NCBI GenBank assembly: GCA_963801855.1
Contig: CAWDGK010000005.1
Coordinates: forward strand, 310,001-374,000
DNA from: JACDAN01 sp963801855
GTDB taxonomy: Bacteria > Actinomycetota > Thermoleophilia > Gaiellales > Gaiellaceae
DNA length: 64,000 nucleotides
Direction: 5' to 3'
Shown: positions 16,548 to 25,924 of the stretch, one piece after another
Layout of the letters: each line of letters opens with the position of its first letter
How positions within the stretch are numbered: the stretch's first letter is position 1
Position numbers and translations under genes: made by a program
The notes under the pieces: generated by a model
What the model was told of the DNA's origin: nothing
What the model saw: the letters and a program-made list of their open reading frames with translations, nothing else
Databases searched by the model: none

Positions 16548-18029
16548 GTGGCCAGACGTCTGACGTTCATCATGGGCGCCGCTTTCGTCCTTGCGATGAC
16601 GGGATCGAGCGGCGTGTCTTCCGCGGTCCAGAACGGGACCTCGAGCGCGAACGCCTTCGCGATTCAGGTCTCGGTGCCGGGTCGAGGGAGTGCTTCTGCC
16701 GGTGCCGTATCGGGACCCCCGGATGCCGTTGGGGTCGGCGGGTCTTTCGCCTACCCGGAGGACGGCTCGGTCGCGCAGGCCGGATCCGTGGCATCGAGCG
16801 TGTCGGCGTCCGGGACGGTCGCGAGCGCGAATGTCTCGGTCACGGGCCTGTCGCTGATCGGAGGCGAGATCACGGTCGGGTCGGTGACGGCCAGGGCCTC
16901 GGCCCAGGCCTCGGCTAACGCCTCGACCGGCGGCACGACCGGCTCGGCGGTCAGTGGGATGGTCGTCCTCGGCCAGGCCGTCGCCACAGGGCCCGGGGCA
17001 TCGGTCGCGCTCGGCGACTGGGGAACCGCGACGATCCTGCAGCAATCGGCCTCGCCGTACAGCTCGAGCCGGGCACGCGGCTACAACGCCGGCGTCACCG
17101 GGCTCCATGTGCGCCTGAACGTGGAGCACGCGGGGCTTCCAGCGGGCACGGAGATCGTCGTCGGCTACGTCGACGTCGCCGCAGAGGCTCTCCCTCCGCA
17201 GCCGGTCGGCGGCAAGACCGAAGAGCCTCAGCGGCGGCGTGTCAGGCCCAAGAAGGCGGAAGGGCGAAAGCAAGAGACGGAGAGCCGGCCGGCCGAGCCG
17301 CCCGTCCGCGGCGTCCCCACGGACGTGATCCCTCGGCTGACGGCGACCGGCTACGTGTTCCCGATCTACGGATCTGCGTCGTTCACGAACAGCTTCGCGG
17401 CACCGCGCGGGTCATACGTCGGCGGGTGGCACCACGGAGAGGACATCTTCGCGCCGCTCGGTGCGCCGGTCCTGGCCGTGGCGAACGGGATCGTCTACTC
17501 CGTGGGCTGGAACAGGGTCGGCGGCCTGCGCTTCTGGCTGCAGGATCTCGCCGGCAACGAGTTCTACTACGCGCACCTCTCGGCGTTCTCGCCGCTTGCC
17601 ATCAACGGCGCGCAGGTGCGAGCAGGCGACGTGATCGGCTTCGTCGGTAACACAGGGGACGCGCAGGCCACGCCTCCCCACCTCCATTTCGAGATCCACC
17701 CGGTCTCGCTCCTCTACAAGGGCTACGACGGAAGCGCCGTGCCGCCCTACCCGTATCTCATGGCCTGGAAGCGGCTCGCGGACCTGCCGTTCACCTCGGT
17801 CTCCGGCTGGGCGCCTCCGCTCTCCAACTCGAGCCGCGCGCCGAGGCCCGGCGCGATCCTGCTCCAGTCGCGGGACATCTCGAGCGCGAGCGGGCTCGAG
17901 CCCGGATCGCTGCGCCGTGCGCTGCGTTCGAACGGGGCGTCCGTGGCCGACGGCTCCCTGGCCGGCATGGTCCCGCGAGGACGCGAGGGGCTGCGCGCTC
18001 TCGCCCGAACGCTCGTCGGCCCGGACTAG
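16548..18029 (+). CDS. Secreted M23 family metallopeptidase with N-terminal beta domain
   Basis: A 493-residue exported protein. After a signal peptide (residues 5-26) comes a ~170-residue Gly/Ser/Ala-rich beta domain resembling choice-of-anchor-P type regions, then a basic Pro-rich linker, then an M23/LytM domain with HHGEDIFAPLGAPVLA (H-x3-D zinc ligands) and PPHLHFEIH (H-x-H). All zinc ligands are present, so it is likely an active peptidoglycan endopeptidase. A ~90-residue tail follows. GTG at 16548 has a TACTGT-like -10 about 7 bases upstream; ATG at 16572 is possible. Confidence 0.83.
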   Translation: MARRLTFIMGAAFVLAMTGSSGVSSAVQNGTSSANAFAIQVSVPGRGSASAGAVSGPPDAVGVGGSFAYPEDGSVAQAGSVASSVSASGTVASANVSVTGLSLIGGEITVGSVTARASAQASANASTGGTTGSAVSGMVVLGQAVATGPGASVALGDWGTATILQQSASPYSSSRARGYNAGVTGLHVRLNVEHAGLPAGTEIVVGYVDVAAEALPPQPVGGKTEEPQRRRVRPKKAEGRKQETESRPAEPPVRGVPTDVIPRLTATGYVFPIYGSASFTNSFAAPRGSYVGGWHHGEDIFAPLGAPVLAVANGIVYSVGWNRVGGLRFWLQDLAGNEFYYAHLSAFSPLAINGAQVRAGDVIGFVGNTGDAQATPPHLHFEIHPVSLLYKGYDGSAVPPYPYLMAWKRLADLPFTSVSGWAPPLSNSSRAPRPGAILLQSRDISSASGLEPGSLRRALRSNGASVADGSLAGMVPRGREGLRALARTLVGPD

Positions 18030-18055
18030 CCAGGCCCTCCTAGCCGAGAACAAGC

Positions 18056-18083
18056 GGGCGGAACGGGCGCGCCCGTCCCGCCC
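18056..18083. terminator. Bidirectional hairpin between convergent genes
   Basis: GGGCGG-A-ACGGG, loop CGCG, CCCGT-C-CCGCCC: an 11-pair stem with one mismatch. It sits between the convergent M23 and YtxH-like genes. It has no long T tract, as is common in high-GC actinobacteria. Confidence 0.65.
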
Positions 18084-18095
18084 GTCAAAGGCGAG

Positions 18096-18519
18096 CTAGC
18101 TCGAGTTGCTGTTGCCGCTGCCGCTCGAGCCCGAGGACGATGAGCCCTCGTCGCCGCCGAGCAGCTTCTCGGAGATCCACTCGACGCGTCTGCGCGCCCG
18201 TGACCGGGTTGAAGAGGATCCCGAGCGCGATCCCGGCCAGCAGCAGGGTCGCGTTGCGGGAGGTGTGCTCTTTCTTGCCCTGAACGCGCATCGCGGCAGT
18301 GCGGAGATCGTCGACCGCGCTCTTCAGGTTGTCCTGAATGTCCTTGTCCGTCGCGAAGCGTGCTGCCACCGCAGTGGTCGAGCGGCCGCCGAGGAGCTCG
18401 TCGTAGATCTCCCGAGCCGCAAGGATTGCGCTCTTCAGGCTGTCCCGGACCTCTTCGTCCTGGACCGCGCGCCTGAGATAGGGCTTCATGTCGGAAACTC
18501 TGTCCTTTGCCTTGGCCAT
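18096..18519 (-). CDS. YtxH-like small membrane protein (frameshifted at C-terminus)
   Basis: About 140 residues: a charged helical N-terminal half (MAKAKDRVSDMKPYLRRAVQ onward), then one membrane helix LLLAGIALGILFNPVTG and the T-R-R motif that follows the helix in YtxH-like proteins. After ATR-like GAQTRR the frame becomes an Arg-rich tail; removing one base near 18180 yields WISEKLLGGDEGSSSSG and a stop at 18096, the expected low-complexity end. The ATG at 18519 follows GAAAGGACGG. Such proteins are usually stress-related envelope proteins of unknown mechanism. Confidence 0.7.
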
Positions 18520-18593
18520 TCGAGACGGCCGTCCTTTCGTGTCGCTTCTGACTTAGCCGAGTACCCGCGTCAAGCCGGGCGCAAACGCTCTCT

Positions 18594-21016
18594 CTACGCG
18601 GGAAGCGCGGCTTTTCGTTCTGGTGATCCTACTCCGCTCGGCCGCAGTGACGGCTTCGCCCCGTCGAGCGCAGCCTCGAGCACCTCGTCGACGTGGTCGG
18701 CCAGGACGAAGGACAGCTCCTTGCGCGTCTCGGCGGGGAGATCCTGGAGATCCGGCTCGTTCTCCTTCGGGATCACGACGGTGCGAACGCCGGCGCGTCG
18801 AGCGGCCAGGACCTTCTCGCGCACTCCGCCGACCGGGAGGACCTGGCCGGTGAGCGTCACCTCTCCCGTCATCGCCACTTCGTCGGACACCGGTCGCCCG
18901 CTGACGAGGGACACGATCGCCGTGGCCATCGTGACCCCGGCCGACGGCCCGTCCTTCGGCACCGCGCCGGCGGGGATGTGCACATGGATGTCGTGGTCGG
19001 CGAACCACTCCGTCTTCAGGTTCAGCTTCTCCGCGTGCGAGCGCACCCAGGAGAGGGCGGCCTGCGCCGACTCCTGCATCACCTCGCCGAGCTGCCCCGT
19101 GACCTTCAGCCTGCCTTTCCCCGGGTAGGCGGTCGCCTCGATGAAGAGCACGTCGCCACCCACCGCCGTCACGGCGAGGCCGGTGGCCACGCCGGGATCC
19201 TCGGTTCGCTTGCGCGTCTCTCCGGAGAACCGCCTCGGACCGAGCAGGCTTCGCACGCGCCGCTCGTCGATCCGGCTTGCCCCCTTCGCCTTGCCTTCGG
19301 CCACACGTCTCGCCGCCTTGCGGCAGAGGGCTGCGATCTGGCGCTCGAGGTTCCGGACGCCCGCCTCCCGTGTGTACTCGCGGATCACGGTGCGCAGCGC
19401 GCCTTCGGTGAGCGTGACCTTGTGGTCGGTGAGGCCGTGGGCCTCGAGCTGCTTGGGAACGAGGTACTTCCGCGCGATTCCCAGCTTCTCTTCCTCCGTG
19501 TATCCGGAGAGGTTGATGACGTCCATCCGGTCGAGCAGCGGCGGCGGGATCGTCTCGAGTTGGTTCGCCGTGCAGATGAAGAGGATCTTGGAGAGGTCGA
19601 AGGGAAGGTCGAGATAGTGGTCGCGGAAGGTCGCATGCTGCTCGGGGTCGAGCAGCTCGAGCATCGCGCTCGCCGGGTCGCCCCGGTAGTCCGAGCCCAT
19701 CTTGTCGATCTCGTCGATGAGAAACACGGGATTCCGCGACTCGGCGTCGCGGAGGGCCCGGATGATCGTCCCGGGCATCGCGCCGATGTACGTGCGCCGG
19801 TGGCCGCGGATCTCCGACTCGTCGCGGACTCCCCCGACCGAGATGCGCGTGAACTTGCGCTCGAGGGCGCGGGCGATCGACTGCCCGAGCGACGTCTTCC
19901 CGACGCCGGGCGGACCCACGAAGCAGAGGATCGAGCCGGAGACGTCGCCGCGCAGCTTCGCGACGGCAAGGGTCTCGATGATCCGGTCCTTGACCTTCTC
20001 GAGGTCGTAGTGATCCTCGTCGAGGACCTTCCGCGCGTGGTCGAGCTCGAGGTTGTCCTCGGTGAACTGCGACCAGGGGAGCGAGAGGATCCAGTCGACG
20101 TAGGTGCGGATCACTCCGTACTCCGCGGCAGCCGAGGGGAGCCGTTCGAGCCGCGAGAGCTCGCGATCGACGGCCTTGCGCGTGTCCTCCGGCAGCCCGG
20201 CCGACTCGACGCGCTCCCGGAGCTCTTGCAGCTCGACCTGGTCGGGATCGCCCTCGCCGAGCTCCTCCTGGATCGCCTTCATCTGCTGGCGGAGGAAGTA
20301 CTCGCGCTGCCCTTTCTCGAGCTCTGCGTGGACCTGCGACTGGATCTTCGTGCCGAGCTCGAAGACCTCGAGCTCCCGGTTCAGGACCCGCGAAAGCTCC
20401 CGCAGGCGCTCCTCGACGTCGGGCAGCTCGAGCAGCTTCTGCTTCTCCTCGGTCTTCAGCCGCAGCGTCGAGGCCACGAGGTGCGACAGCGCGCCGGGCT
20501 CGTCGACGTTGGCCGCGGCGAGCTCGAGCTCTGCGGGAGGTACGGCACGAGGCCGACGATCCGGCCGTAGAGCATCTGGACGTTTCGGGTCAGCGCCTCG
20601 AGCTCGGGCGTCTCGTTCACCACGTCGGGCAGCGCGGTGAAGGTTCCGACGAGATAGGGGTCGTCCTTGACCCGTGCGTCGAGCGTGACCCGGTCGATGC
20701 CCTGGACGAGGATGCGGAGCGTCCCGTCCGGCACCTTGATCAGCTTGTGGACGATCGCGGCGGTTCCGATCTCGTAGAGGTCGTCCCAGCCCGGTTGCTC
20801 CACGTCGTCGTTCTTGACGGTGACGAGCGCCAGGATCCGATCCTTCGCGACCACCTCGTCGATGAGCTTGATCGACCGTTCCTGGCCGATGGCGAGGGGC
20901 GTCGCCGAGTCGGGAAAGACGACCGTCTCCTTCAGCGGAAGGATCGGCAGCGCCGAAGGCAGGTCGATCTCGCCGCGATCCGCGGCCTCGGCGATGTCGA
21001 AGTCGACGTCCGTCAT
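18594..21016 (-). CDS. lon: ATP-dependent protease Lon (frameshifted)
   Basis: About 807 residues once one missing base near 20531-20534 is restored (PYLP-Q-ELELAAANVD). The N-terminal substrate domain begins MTDVDFDIAEAAD and LPILPLKETVVFP. The AAA+ module has Walker A FVGPPGVGKTSLGQ, ISVGGVRDESEIRGHRRTYIGA (in part) and FLIDEIDKMG. The protease domain has the catalytic Ser in PKDGPSAGVTMATA and the Lys in TGQVLPVGGVREKVLAARRA. It degrades damaged cytosolic proteins. The ATG overlaps the hsp20 stop (ATGA), so hsp20-lon form a heat-shock operon. Confidence 0.93.
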
Positions 21017-21445
21017 GCGTCCCTCCGAACCCGGATGGGGACAGGCCGGATTCTCGGCGCCGGCTGCGCGATCGGGACGACGATCCGGAGCAGGCCCTTG
21101 TCATAGGTTGCCTCGGCGGAGGAGGGGTCGACGTCCTCGGGCAGCTGGATCACCCGCTGGAAGGGCCCGTACTCGATCTCCATCTGCTGGTAGCTGCGGC
21201 CGCCGCAGTCGGCGCGGCTGCGCTCTCCGGAGATCACGAGCGCACGGTCCGCCGTCGTCACGTTCACTCGCTCCGGATCGATGCCCGGCGAGGTCGACGA
21301 CGACGGTGTAGGTCGCGGGATCCTCGGTTCGGAAGCAGTCCAGCAGGGGCCTGAATCCCCTCCGAAGGCCGCCCAGCCTCGATACCTGCCAGAGGTCGGC
21401 GAACAATTCGTCGATCTCGTCCCTCAGGTCTTTTCTCTGTCCCAT
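21013..21445 (-). CDS. Small heat-shock protein Hsp20 (frameshifted)
   Basis: A ~143-residue alpha-crystallin-type chaperone. The N-terminal arm reads MGQRKDLRDEIDELFADLWQ. The crystallin domain is split by one extra G in the run at 21284-21286; correcting it gives YTVVVDLAGIDPERVNVTT, then RALVISGERS and the C-terminal KGLLRIVVP (I-x-V-type anchor). The ATG at 21445 is chosen because TACGAT lies 11 bases upstream. The stop overlaps the lon start, and a near-perfect palindrome (21494-21520) lies about 50 bases upstream. Confidence 0.87.
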
Positions 21446-21456
21446 CAGTGGGGTGA

Positions 21457-21462
21457 ATCGTA
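21457..21462 (-). promoter_or_regulatory. -10 box of the hsp20-lon operon
   Basis: TACGAT on the minus strand, 11 bases upstream of the ATG at 21445, giving a leader of only a few bases. Confidence 0.55.
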
Positions 21463-21493
21463 GCCTCGTCACTGCACTCCAAGCTCCATAACT

Positions 21494-21520
21494 TAGTCGC
21501 CACTAGCTTAGTGGCTACTA
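21494..21520. promoter_or_regulatory. Palindrome upstream of hsp20 (candidate heat-shock operator)
   Basis: TAGTcGCCACTA - GCT - TAGTGGCtACTA: twelve-base arms with one mismatch around a 3-base centre. It lies between the stop of the 71-residue gene and the hsp20 promoter. It does not match the CIRCE (HrcA) or HAIR (HspR) consensus as I know them, and it has no T tract, so an operator is more likely than a terminator. Confidence 0.5.
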
Positions 21521-21554
21521 GCGTCGTCCCGGAGGAACGCCGCCCGAACCAGGG

Positions 21555-21770
21555 CTAGCGGACGAGCGCGATGACGATGATCACGACCGCGATCAGGATC
21601 GGGATCCAGGCGAGCCGCATGACGTTGAAGGCCCGCTGCTCGCCCGGGCCGGGGCCTGGCTCGGGCGTGTAGGGATCGAGCGGCGGCGCCGGCTGGCGCG
21701 GGATCTGATCCTCTCCCTCGACGACCCCTGCCTCGGGGTCGACGACGTGGTCTCGCTCGTTGTCGCTCAT
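21555..21770 (-). CDS. Small single-pass membrane protein
   Basis: A 71-residue protein with an acidic, Pro-rich cytoplasmic part (MSDNERDHVVDPEAG, PPLDPYTPEPGPGPGE) and one C-terminal membrane helix, AWIPILIAVVIIVIALVR. No family is recognised. It is divergent from rmlA, upstream of hsp20 on the same strand and separated from it by the palindrome at 21494. Confidence 0.6.
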   Translation of the reverse strand: MSDNERDHVVDPEAGVVEGEDQIPRQPAPPLDPYTPEPGPGPGEQRAFNVMRLAWIPILIAVVIIVIALVR

Positions 21771-21789
21771 CGCGGGATTGATACCCGAT

Positions 21790-21795
21790 TACCAT
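21790..21795 (+). promoter_or_regulatory. -10 box of rmlA, leaderless
   Basis: TACCAT ends seven bases before the GTG at 21803. Confidence 0.6.
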
Positions 21796-21802
21796 CGCCT
21801 TT

Positions 21803-22543
21803 GTGAAGGGAGTCATCCTCGCCGGCGGCAGCGGCACCAGGCTGCATCCGCTCACGCGGATCACCAACAAGCATCTGCTTCCGATCTACGACCGCCCGAT
21901 GATCAACTACGCCATCGAGGCGCTCGTCACCGCCGACGTCCGTGAGTTGATGGTCGTCACGGGCGGCACACACGCAGGCGAGTTCCTGCGCTTGCTGGGA
22001 AATGGCCACGAGTGGGGAATCGATCGCCTTTCGTACGCCTACCAGGAGCGGGCGGGCGGGATCGCCGAGGCGCTGGGCCTTGCGGAGCGATTCGCGGGCG
22101 GAGAGGCGATCGTGGTCATGCTGGCCGACAACGTCGTCGAGCGGTCGATCCGCCACGCCGTTGACAACTTTCGCGAGCAAGGAAGCGGCGCGCGCATCCT
22201 GCTCGCTCGTGAGGACGACCCCGAGCACCTGCGCCATCTCGGTGTTCCGGAGCTGGACGGGGAGCGCGTCGTCAGGATCCACGAGAAGCCCGAGGAGCCG
22301 CCGAGCTCGTTCGCGGTCACCGGGATCTACTTCTACGGTCCCGAGGTCTTCGAGATCATCCCGGGCCTCGAGCCCTCCGGGCGCGGCGAGCTGGAGATCA
22401 CGGACGTCAACAACTCGTTCATCGACCGGGGCTCGATGGAGTACGACATCATCGAGGGGTTCTGGGGTGACGCGGGCGAGTCGATCGATGCCTACTACGC
22501 GGTGAACGACTACGTCCGAGAGCACGGCGCGAACAAGCCGTGA
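21803..22543 (+). CDS. rmlA: Glucose-1-phosphate thymidylyltransferase (short type)
   Basis: A 246-residue nucleotidyltransferase. It has LAGGSGTRLHPLT at residues 6-18 (nucleotide loop), NKHLLPIYDRPMINYAIE, VMLADNVVE (metal Asp) and HEKPEEPPSSFAVTGIYFY. It catalyses formation of dTDP-glucose, the first step to dTDP-L-rhamnose. It is about 45 residues shorter than E. coli RmlA because the C-terminal regulatory helices are missing, as in the short actinobacterial and archaeal forms. GTG start, apparently leaderless. Its stop overlaps the GTG of rmlD (GTGA). Confidence 0.9.
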   Translation: MKGVILAGGSGTRLHPLTRITNKHLLPIYDRPMINYAIEALVTADVRELMVVTGGTHAGEFLRLLGNGHEWGIDRLSYAYQERAGGIAEALGLAERFAGGEAIVVMLADNVVERSIRHAVDNFREQGSGARILLAREDDPEHLRHLGVPELDGERVVRIHEKPEEPPSSFAVTGIYFYGPEVFEIIPGLEPSGRGELEITDVNNSFIDRGSMEYDIIEGFWGDAGESIDAYYAVNDYVREHGANKP

Positions 22544-23318
22544 AGCTCATCACCGGCGCCGGGGGGCAGCTCGGGACGGCGCTTCAGGAGGTCTTTCCCG
22601 ACGCTCGCGCGGTGACGAGGGCCGAGTGGGACGTCGCCGATCCGTATCCGCTGGCGGAGCGGCCGGAGCTCGTGCTCCACGCGGCGGCCTGGACGAAGGT
22701 CGACGACGCCGAGTCGGATCCGGAGGGCGCGCGCCGGGCAAACGTCGAGGGGACTCGCAACGTCGTCGAGCTCGGAGCCCCGGTCGTTTACTTCTCGAGC
22801 GACTACGTCTTCGACGGGACGAAGGGCGCGCCGTACGTCGAAAGCGACCCGACGAGGCCCGCTCGGGGTCTACGGGCAGACGAAGCTCGACGGCGAAGGT
22901 GAGGTGCGCGCCGGCTGGATCGTCCGCTCGTCGTGGCTCTTCGGCCCGACCGGCCAGAACTTCGTTCGGACGATGCTCCGGCTCGGCGCCGAGCGCGACG
23001 AGGTCTCCGTCGTGGACGACCAGCGCGGCTCGCCCACCTACGTCGGGCATCTCGCCGAGGCGACCCGTGGAGCTCCTCGAGCGGCCGCACGGCATCTGGC
23101 ACCTGTCAGCCGAGGGCGACTGCACGTGGGCCGAGTTCGCCGAGGCGATCTTCGAGGAAGCGGGTCTCGAGTGCAGCGTCCGCCGGATCACGACCGCCGA
23201 GTTCGGTGCGCCGGCGCCGCGACCCGCCTACTCCGTGCTACGGAGCGAAAAGGGCGCCCCGCAGCTTCCGCACTGGCGGGAGGGGCTGCGGGAATGCCTT
23301 CGGCGGCTGCGCGATTAG
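22540..23318 (+). CDS. rmlD: dTDP-4-dehydrorhamnose reductase (two frameshifts)
   Basis: An SDR-fold reductase of about 258 residues for the last step of dTDP-rhamnose synthesis. The N-terminus has LITGAGGQLGTAL (NAD(P) loop) and VVYFSSDYVFDGTKGAPY. One extra C in 22858-22860 shifts the frame; correction gives TRPLGVYGQTKLDGE with the catalytic Y-x3-K. A second extra C in 23064-23066 must be removed to enter VELLERPHGIWHLSAEGDCTW and the C-terminal substrate part. Both indels are in CCC runs. The order rmlA-rmlD-rmlB with one-base-overlap starts indicates an operon; rmlC is not in the window. Confidence 0.87.
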
Positions 23319-23321
23319 GCT
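23316..23321 (+). promoter_or_regulatory. -10 box of rmlB overlapping the rmlD stop codon
   Basis: TAGGCT, seven bases before the GTG at 23329; its first three bases are the rmlD TAG. Confidence 0.55.
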
Positions 23322-23328
23322 GTACGCA

Positions 23329-24313
23329 GTGGCGATTCTCGTAACCGGCGGAGCCGGCTTCATCGGCTCGCACTTCGTGAAGCGGCTGGTCGCGCTCCGG
23401 ACAGGACGTCGTCGTCCTCGACAAGCTCACGTACTCCGGGAACCCGGCGAACCTCGAGGGAGTCGAGCACCGGTTCGTCCAGGGGGACATCGCGGACTCC
23501 GAGGCGGTCGCCGAGGCGGTGGAGGGCTGCGACGCGATCGTCAACTTCGCGGCCGAGACCCACGTCGACCGCTCGATCCTGGCGGCGGGCGAGTTCATCC
23601 AGACCGACGTCTACGGGACGCACGTCCTCCTCGAATGTGTCCGTCAGAAGGGCATCCGGATGGTGCACGTCTCCACGGACGAGGTGTACGGGGATGTCCC
23701 GGCCGGCGCAAGCTCGGCTGAAGAGGATCCGATCCGGGCGTCCAGCCCGTACTCGGCCTCGAAGGCCGGCGGCGACCTCCAGGTCCTGGCGTACGTTCGA
23801 ACCTACGGGGTGAACGCCTCGATCACGCGCGGCGCGAACACGTACGGCCCGAACCAGTATCCGGAGAAGCTCGTGCCGCTCTTCGTGACCAACGCCTTCG
23901 ACGGCGAGGCGCTTCCGGTCTACGGCGACGGGAAGCAGATTCGCGAATGGCTCCACGCCGAGGATCACGGCGCCGGGATCGACCTCGTCCTCCGCGAGGG
24001 GCGTCCCGGCGAGATCTACAACATCGGCGGCGAGGAGCGCGAGAACCTGGACGTCGTCCAGCGCATTCTCGAGCTCACCGGCGCCGACCCTGCTCTCGTC
24101 AAGCACGTGGACGACCGGCCGGGCCACGACCGCCGGTATGCCCTGGACGACACGAAACTGCGCGGGCTCGGTTGGGCTCCGGCGCACTCGTTCGAAGCAG
24201 GTCTCGAGGCCACTGTCGAGTGGTACCGCGACAACCGCGCCTGGTGGGAGCCGCTCAAGTCAGGCGAGTACCGCGAGTACTACGAGCAGCAGTACGCCGC
24301 GCGGCTCGGCTAG
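23329..24313 (+). CDS. rmlB: dTDP-glucose 4,6-dehydratase (frameshifted)
   Basis: An extended SDR of about 328 residues that converts dTDP-glucose to the 4-keto-6-deoxy sugar. It begins MAILVTGGAGFIGSHFVKRL (Rossmann GxxGxxG). One extra C at 23397-23398 breaks the frame; correction gives VALGQDVVVLDKLTYSGNP. Downstream are NFAAETHVDRSI, the STDEVYGD catalytic Thr-Asp-Glu, YSASKAGGD (Tyr-x3-Lys) and ITRGANTYGPNQYPEKL. The GTG start has TAGGCT seven bases upstream. Its TAG stop is the first triplet of the 166-bp palindrome copy A. Confidence 0.9.
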
Positions 24314-24476
24314 GAGGTTTGGCGCAAAAACGGCTGTGCCGCCAGGCCGCGCTGCTCGCCCCCAGGCTGTGTCCTCAGTCGCGCCCGTATCGAAGAGATA
24401 CGAACGCTCCCTGCGTCCTTGCCTAGGAACGAGCAGCGCACCCTGGCAACGAGCGCTTTCACGCCAACCCTCCTCA
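24311..24476. repeat. 166-bp long imperfect palindrome, family 1, copy A
   Basis: The whole segment is self-complementary around the hairpin GTATC-GAAGA-GATAC at 24387-24401. The outer ends are TAGGAGGTTTGGCGC and its near-complement ACGCCAACCCTCCT. It fills exactly the gap between the convergent rmlB stop (TAG, 24311-24313) and the kinase stop (TGA, 24474-24476). It is about 85-90 percent identical by eye to copy B at 52369. No open frame in it looks protein-like by composition. Confidence 0.85.
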
Positions 24477-25910
24477 GCTGCAGCGGGCGCGAGCTTCGCG
24501 GATCTGACTCCGGCTGCCCTGGATCTGCTCCGACTTGTCCAGAAGAGGAAGTGCCTCGTCGCACCGGCCCTGCTCGACGAGGGCCCTCGCGAGGTTGTAG
24601 TTCGCGTAGGCCTCGTAGAGCTCGCCCGAGCCGTTGAGCTTCGCCACGGCCTGCCGGGAGACGGTTTCGGCCTCGGCCCAGCGGCCTTGCGCGAGCAGCG
24701 AGGTCGCCTCGTCCGTGAGCTGGGTGCCGCTTCTACCGGACGGAGCGGGCTGTGCAGTTGGCGTCGGAGCAGTGGTGGCAGTCGTCGGGGGTGGTGGAGG
24801 TGGCGGCGGTGGCGGAGCGGGTTGCGTCACCGTCACCGGCTTCTCGATCGTTGTCGCCTTGCCCTCCGTCGTGACGACTTGCGTCTCGGTCTGCACGACC
24901 GTGCGCGCCTGCGGTTCCTCGTCCTCGGAGAAGACGCCGGCAAGGCCGAGCCCGCCGCCGAGAGCGAGCAATCCGAGGAGCGCGGCGCCGATCCAGACCA
25001 GTGGATTCGGGCGTCGAGCGGGTGGTGCGGGGGCGGGCGCCCAGACCGTCTCCTCCTCCTGGACGGCCGCAAACTCGCGCGTCGCGCCGGCGGCGTGGGT
25101 CAGGGCATCGCGGAGGGCGGCGACGAAGTCGACGGAGCTGGGGTAACGGTCAGCCGGGTCCTTGGCCAGCGCACGCTGGAGGACGGGGTCGAGCTCGTGC
25201 GGGAGATCCGAGCGGTCGCTGAGCGTCGGGATCGGCGCGTGGACGTGCGCCGCCGCCTCGGCGGTCGGCGAATCGGCGGCGAACGGGCGCTCACCGGTCA
25301 GGAGCTCGAACGCCACGATGCCGAGGCCGTAGCGGTCGCTCGCAGGCGTCGCCCGCTCGCCCCTGGCCTGCTCGGGCGCCAGGTACCCGGCGGTGCCGAG
25401 AACGGTTCCCGTCATCGTCATCGAGTCCATCCCGACGGCGCTTGCGACTCCGAAATCGGCCATCCGGACTTGTCCGCGGTTGTCGAGCAGGAGGTTCCCG
25501 GGCTTGACGTCTCGGTGGACGATGCCCGCCTTGTGGGCCGCGTCGAGGGCGACGGCAGCCTCGCCGAGCCAACGGAGGACGTCGGACGGATCCTGCGCGC
25601 CCTTTGCCTTCAAGAGGTCCTCCAGGGTTCCGCCCTCGGCGAACTCCATGACGATGTACGGCTGGCCCTCCCACTCGCCGACGTCGAAGATCGTGATCGT
25701 GTTGGGCTCGTCCGAGAGCCTGGCCGCCGCTCGAGCCTCGCGCGTGAAGCGCTCGCGAACCCCCTCGTCATGCGAAAAGCGCTCCGCGAGCACCTTGACG
25801 GCGACGATCCGGCCGAGGACGGTGTCCGTCGCCCGATAGACGTCGCCCATGCCGCCGCGCGCTACGTGCTCGGCGTCCTGGTAGCGGGGAGGAAGGATGT
25901 TGGGCCGCAT
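24474..25910 (-). CDS. Membrane Ser/Thr protein kinase (PknB-like, no PASTA domains)
   Basis: A 478-residue Hanks-type kinase. The catalytic domain (residues 9-275) has the Gly loop ARGGMGDVYRA, the Lys in VAVKVL, HRDVKPGNLL (catalytic loop), ADFGVAS (DFG) and GTAGYLAPEQARG. One helix (LVWIGAALLGLLALGGGLGLAG) near residue 318 is followed by an outer region with a run of ten prolines and a TPR-like C-terminus. It phosphorylates proteins in response to envelope signals by family knowledge; partners are unknown. The ATG at 25910 has TAGGGT eight bases upstream. It is divergent from the SpoIID-like gene. Confidence 0.9.
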   Translation of the reverse strand: MRPNILPPRYQDAEHVARGGMGDVYRATDTVLGRIVAVKVLAERFSHDEGVRERFTREARAAARLSDEPNTITIFDVGEWEGQPYIVMEFAEGGTLEDLLKAKGAQDPSDVLRWLGEAAVALDAAHKAGIVHRDVKPGNLLLDNRGQVRMADFGVASAVGMDSMTMTGTVLGTAGYLAPEQARGERATPASDRYGLGIVAFELLTGERPFAADSPTAEAAAHVHAPIPTLSDRSDLPHELDPVLQRALAKDPADRYPSSVDFVAALRDALTHAAGATREFAAVQEEETVWAPAPAPPARRPNPLVWIGAALLGLLALGGGLGLAGVFSEDEEPQARTVVQTETQVVTTEGKATTIEKPVTVTQPAPPPPPPPPPPTTATTAPTPTAQPAPSGRSGTQLTDEATSLLAQGRWAEAETVSRQAVAKLNGSGELYEAYANYNLARALVEQGRCDEALPLLDKSEQIQGSRSQIREARARCS

Positions 25911-25918
25911 AGCCACGA

Positions 25919-25924
25919 ACCCTA
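25919..25924 (-). promoter_or_regulatory. -10 box of the kinase gene, leaderless
   Basis: TAGGGT on the minus strand, eight bases before the ATG at 25910. Confidence 0.5.

Noticed and set aside
18693..20570. Long plus-strand open frame opposite lon
   Set aside because: Antisense of a well-recognised AAA+ protease; no start signal and biased, domain-free sequence.
24385..24475. Minus-strand peptide ALVARVRCSF... shared by both 166-bp elements
   Set aside because: The shared peptide reflects the nucleotide repeat; the frames run into unrelated genes and the element is a palindrome, so both strands give similar Arg/Ser-rich frames.
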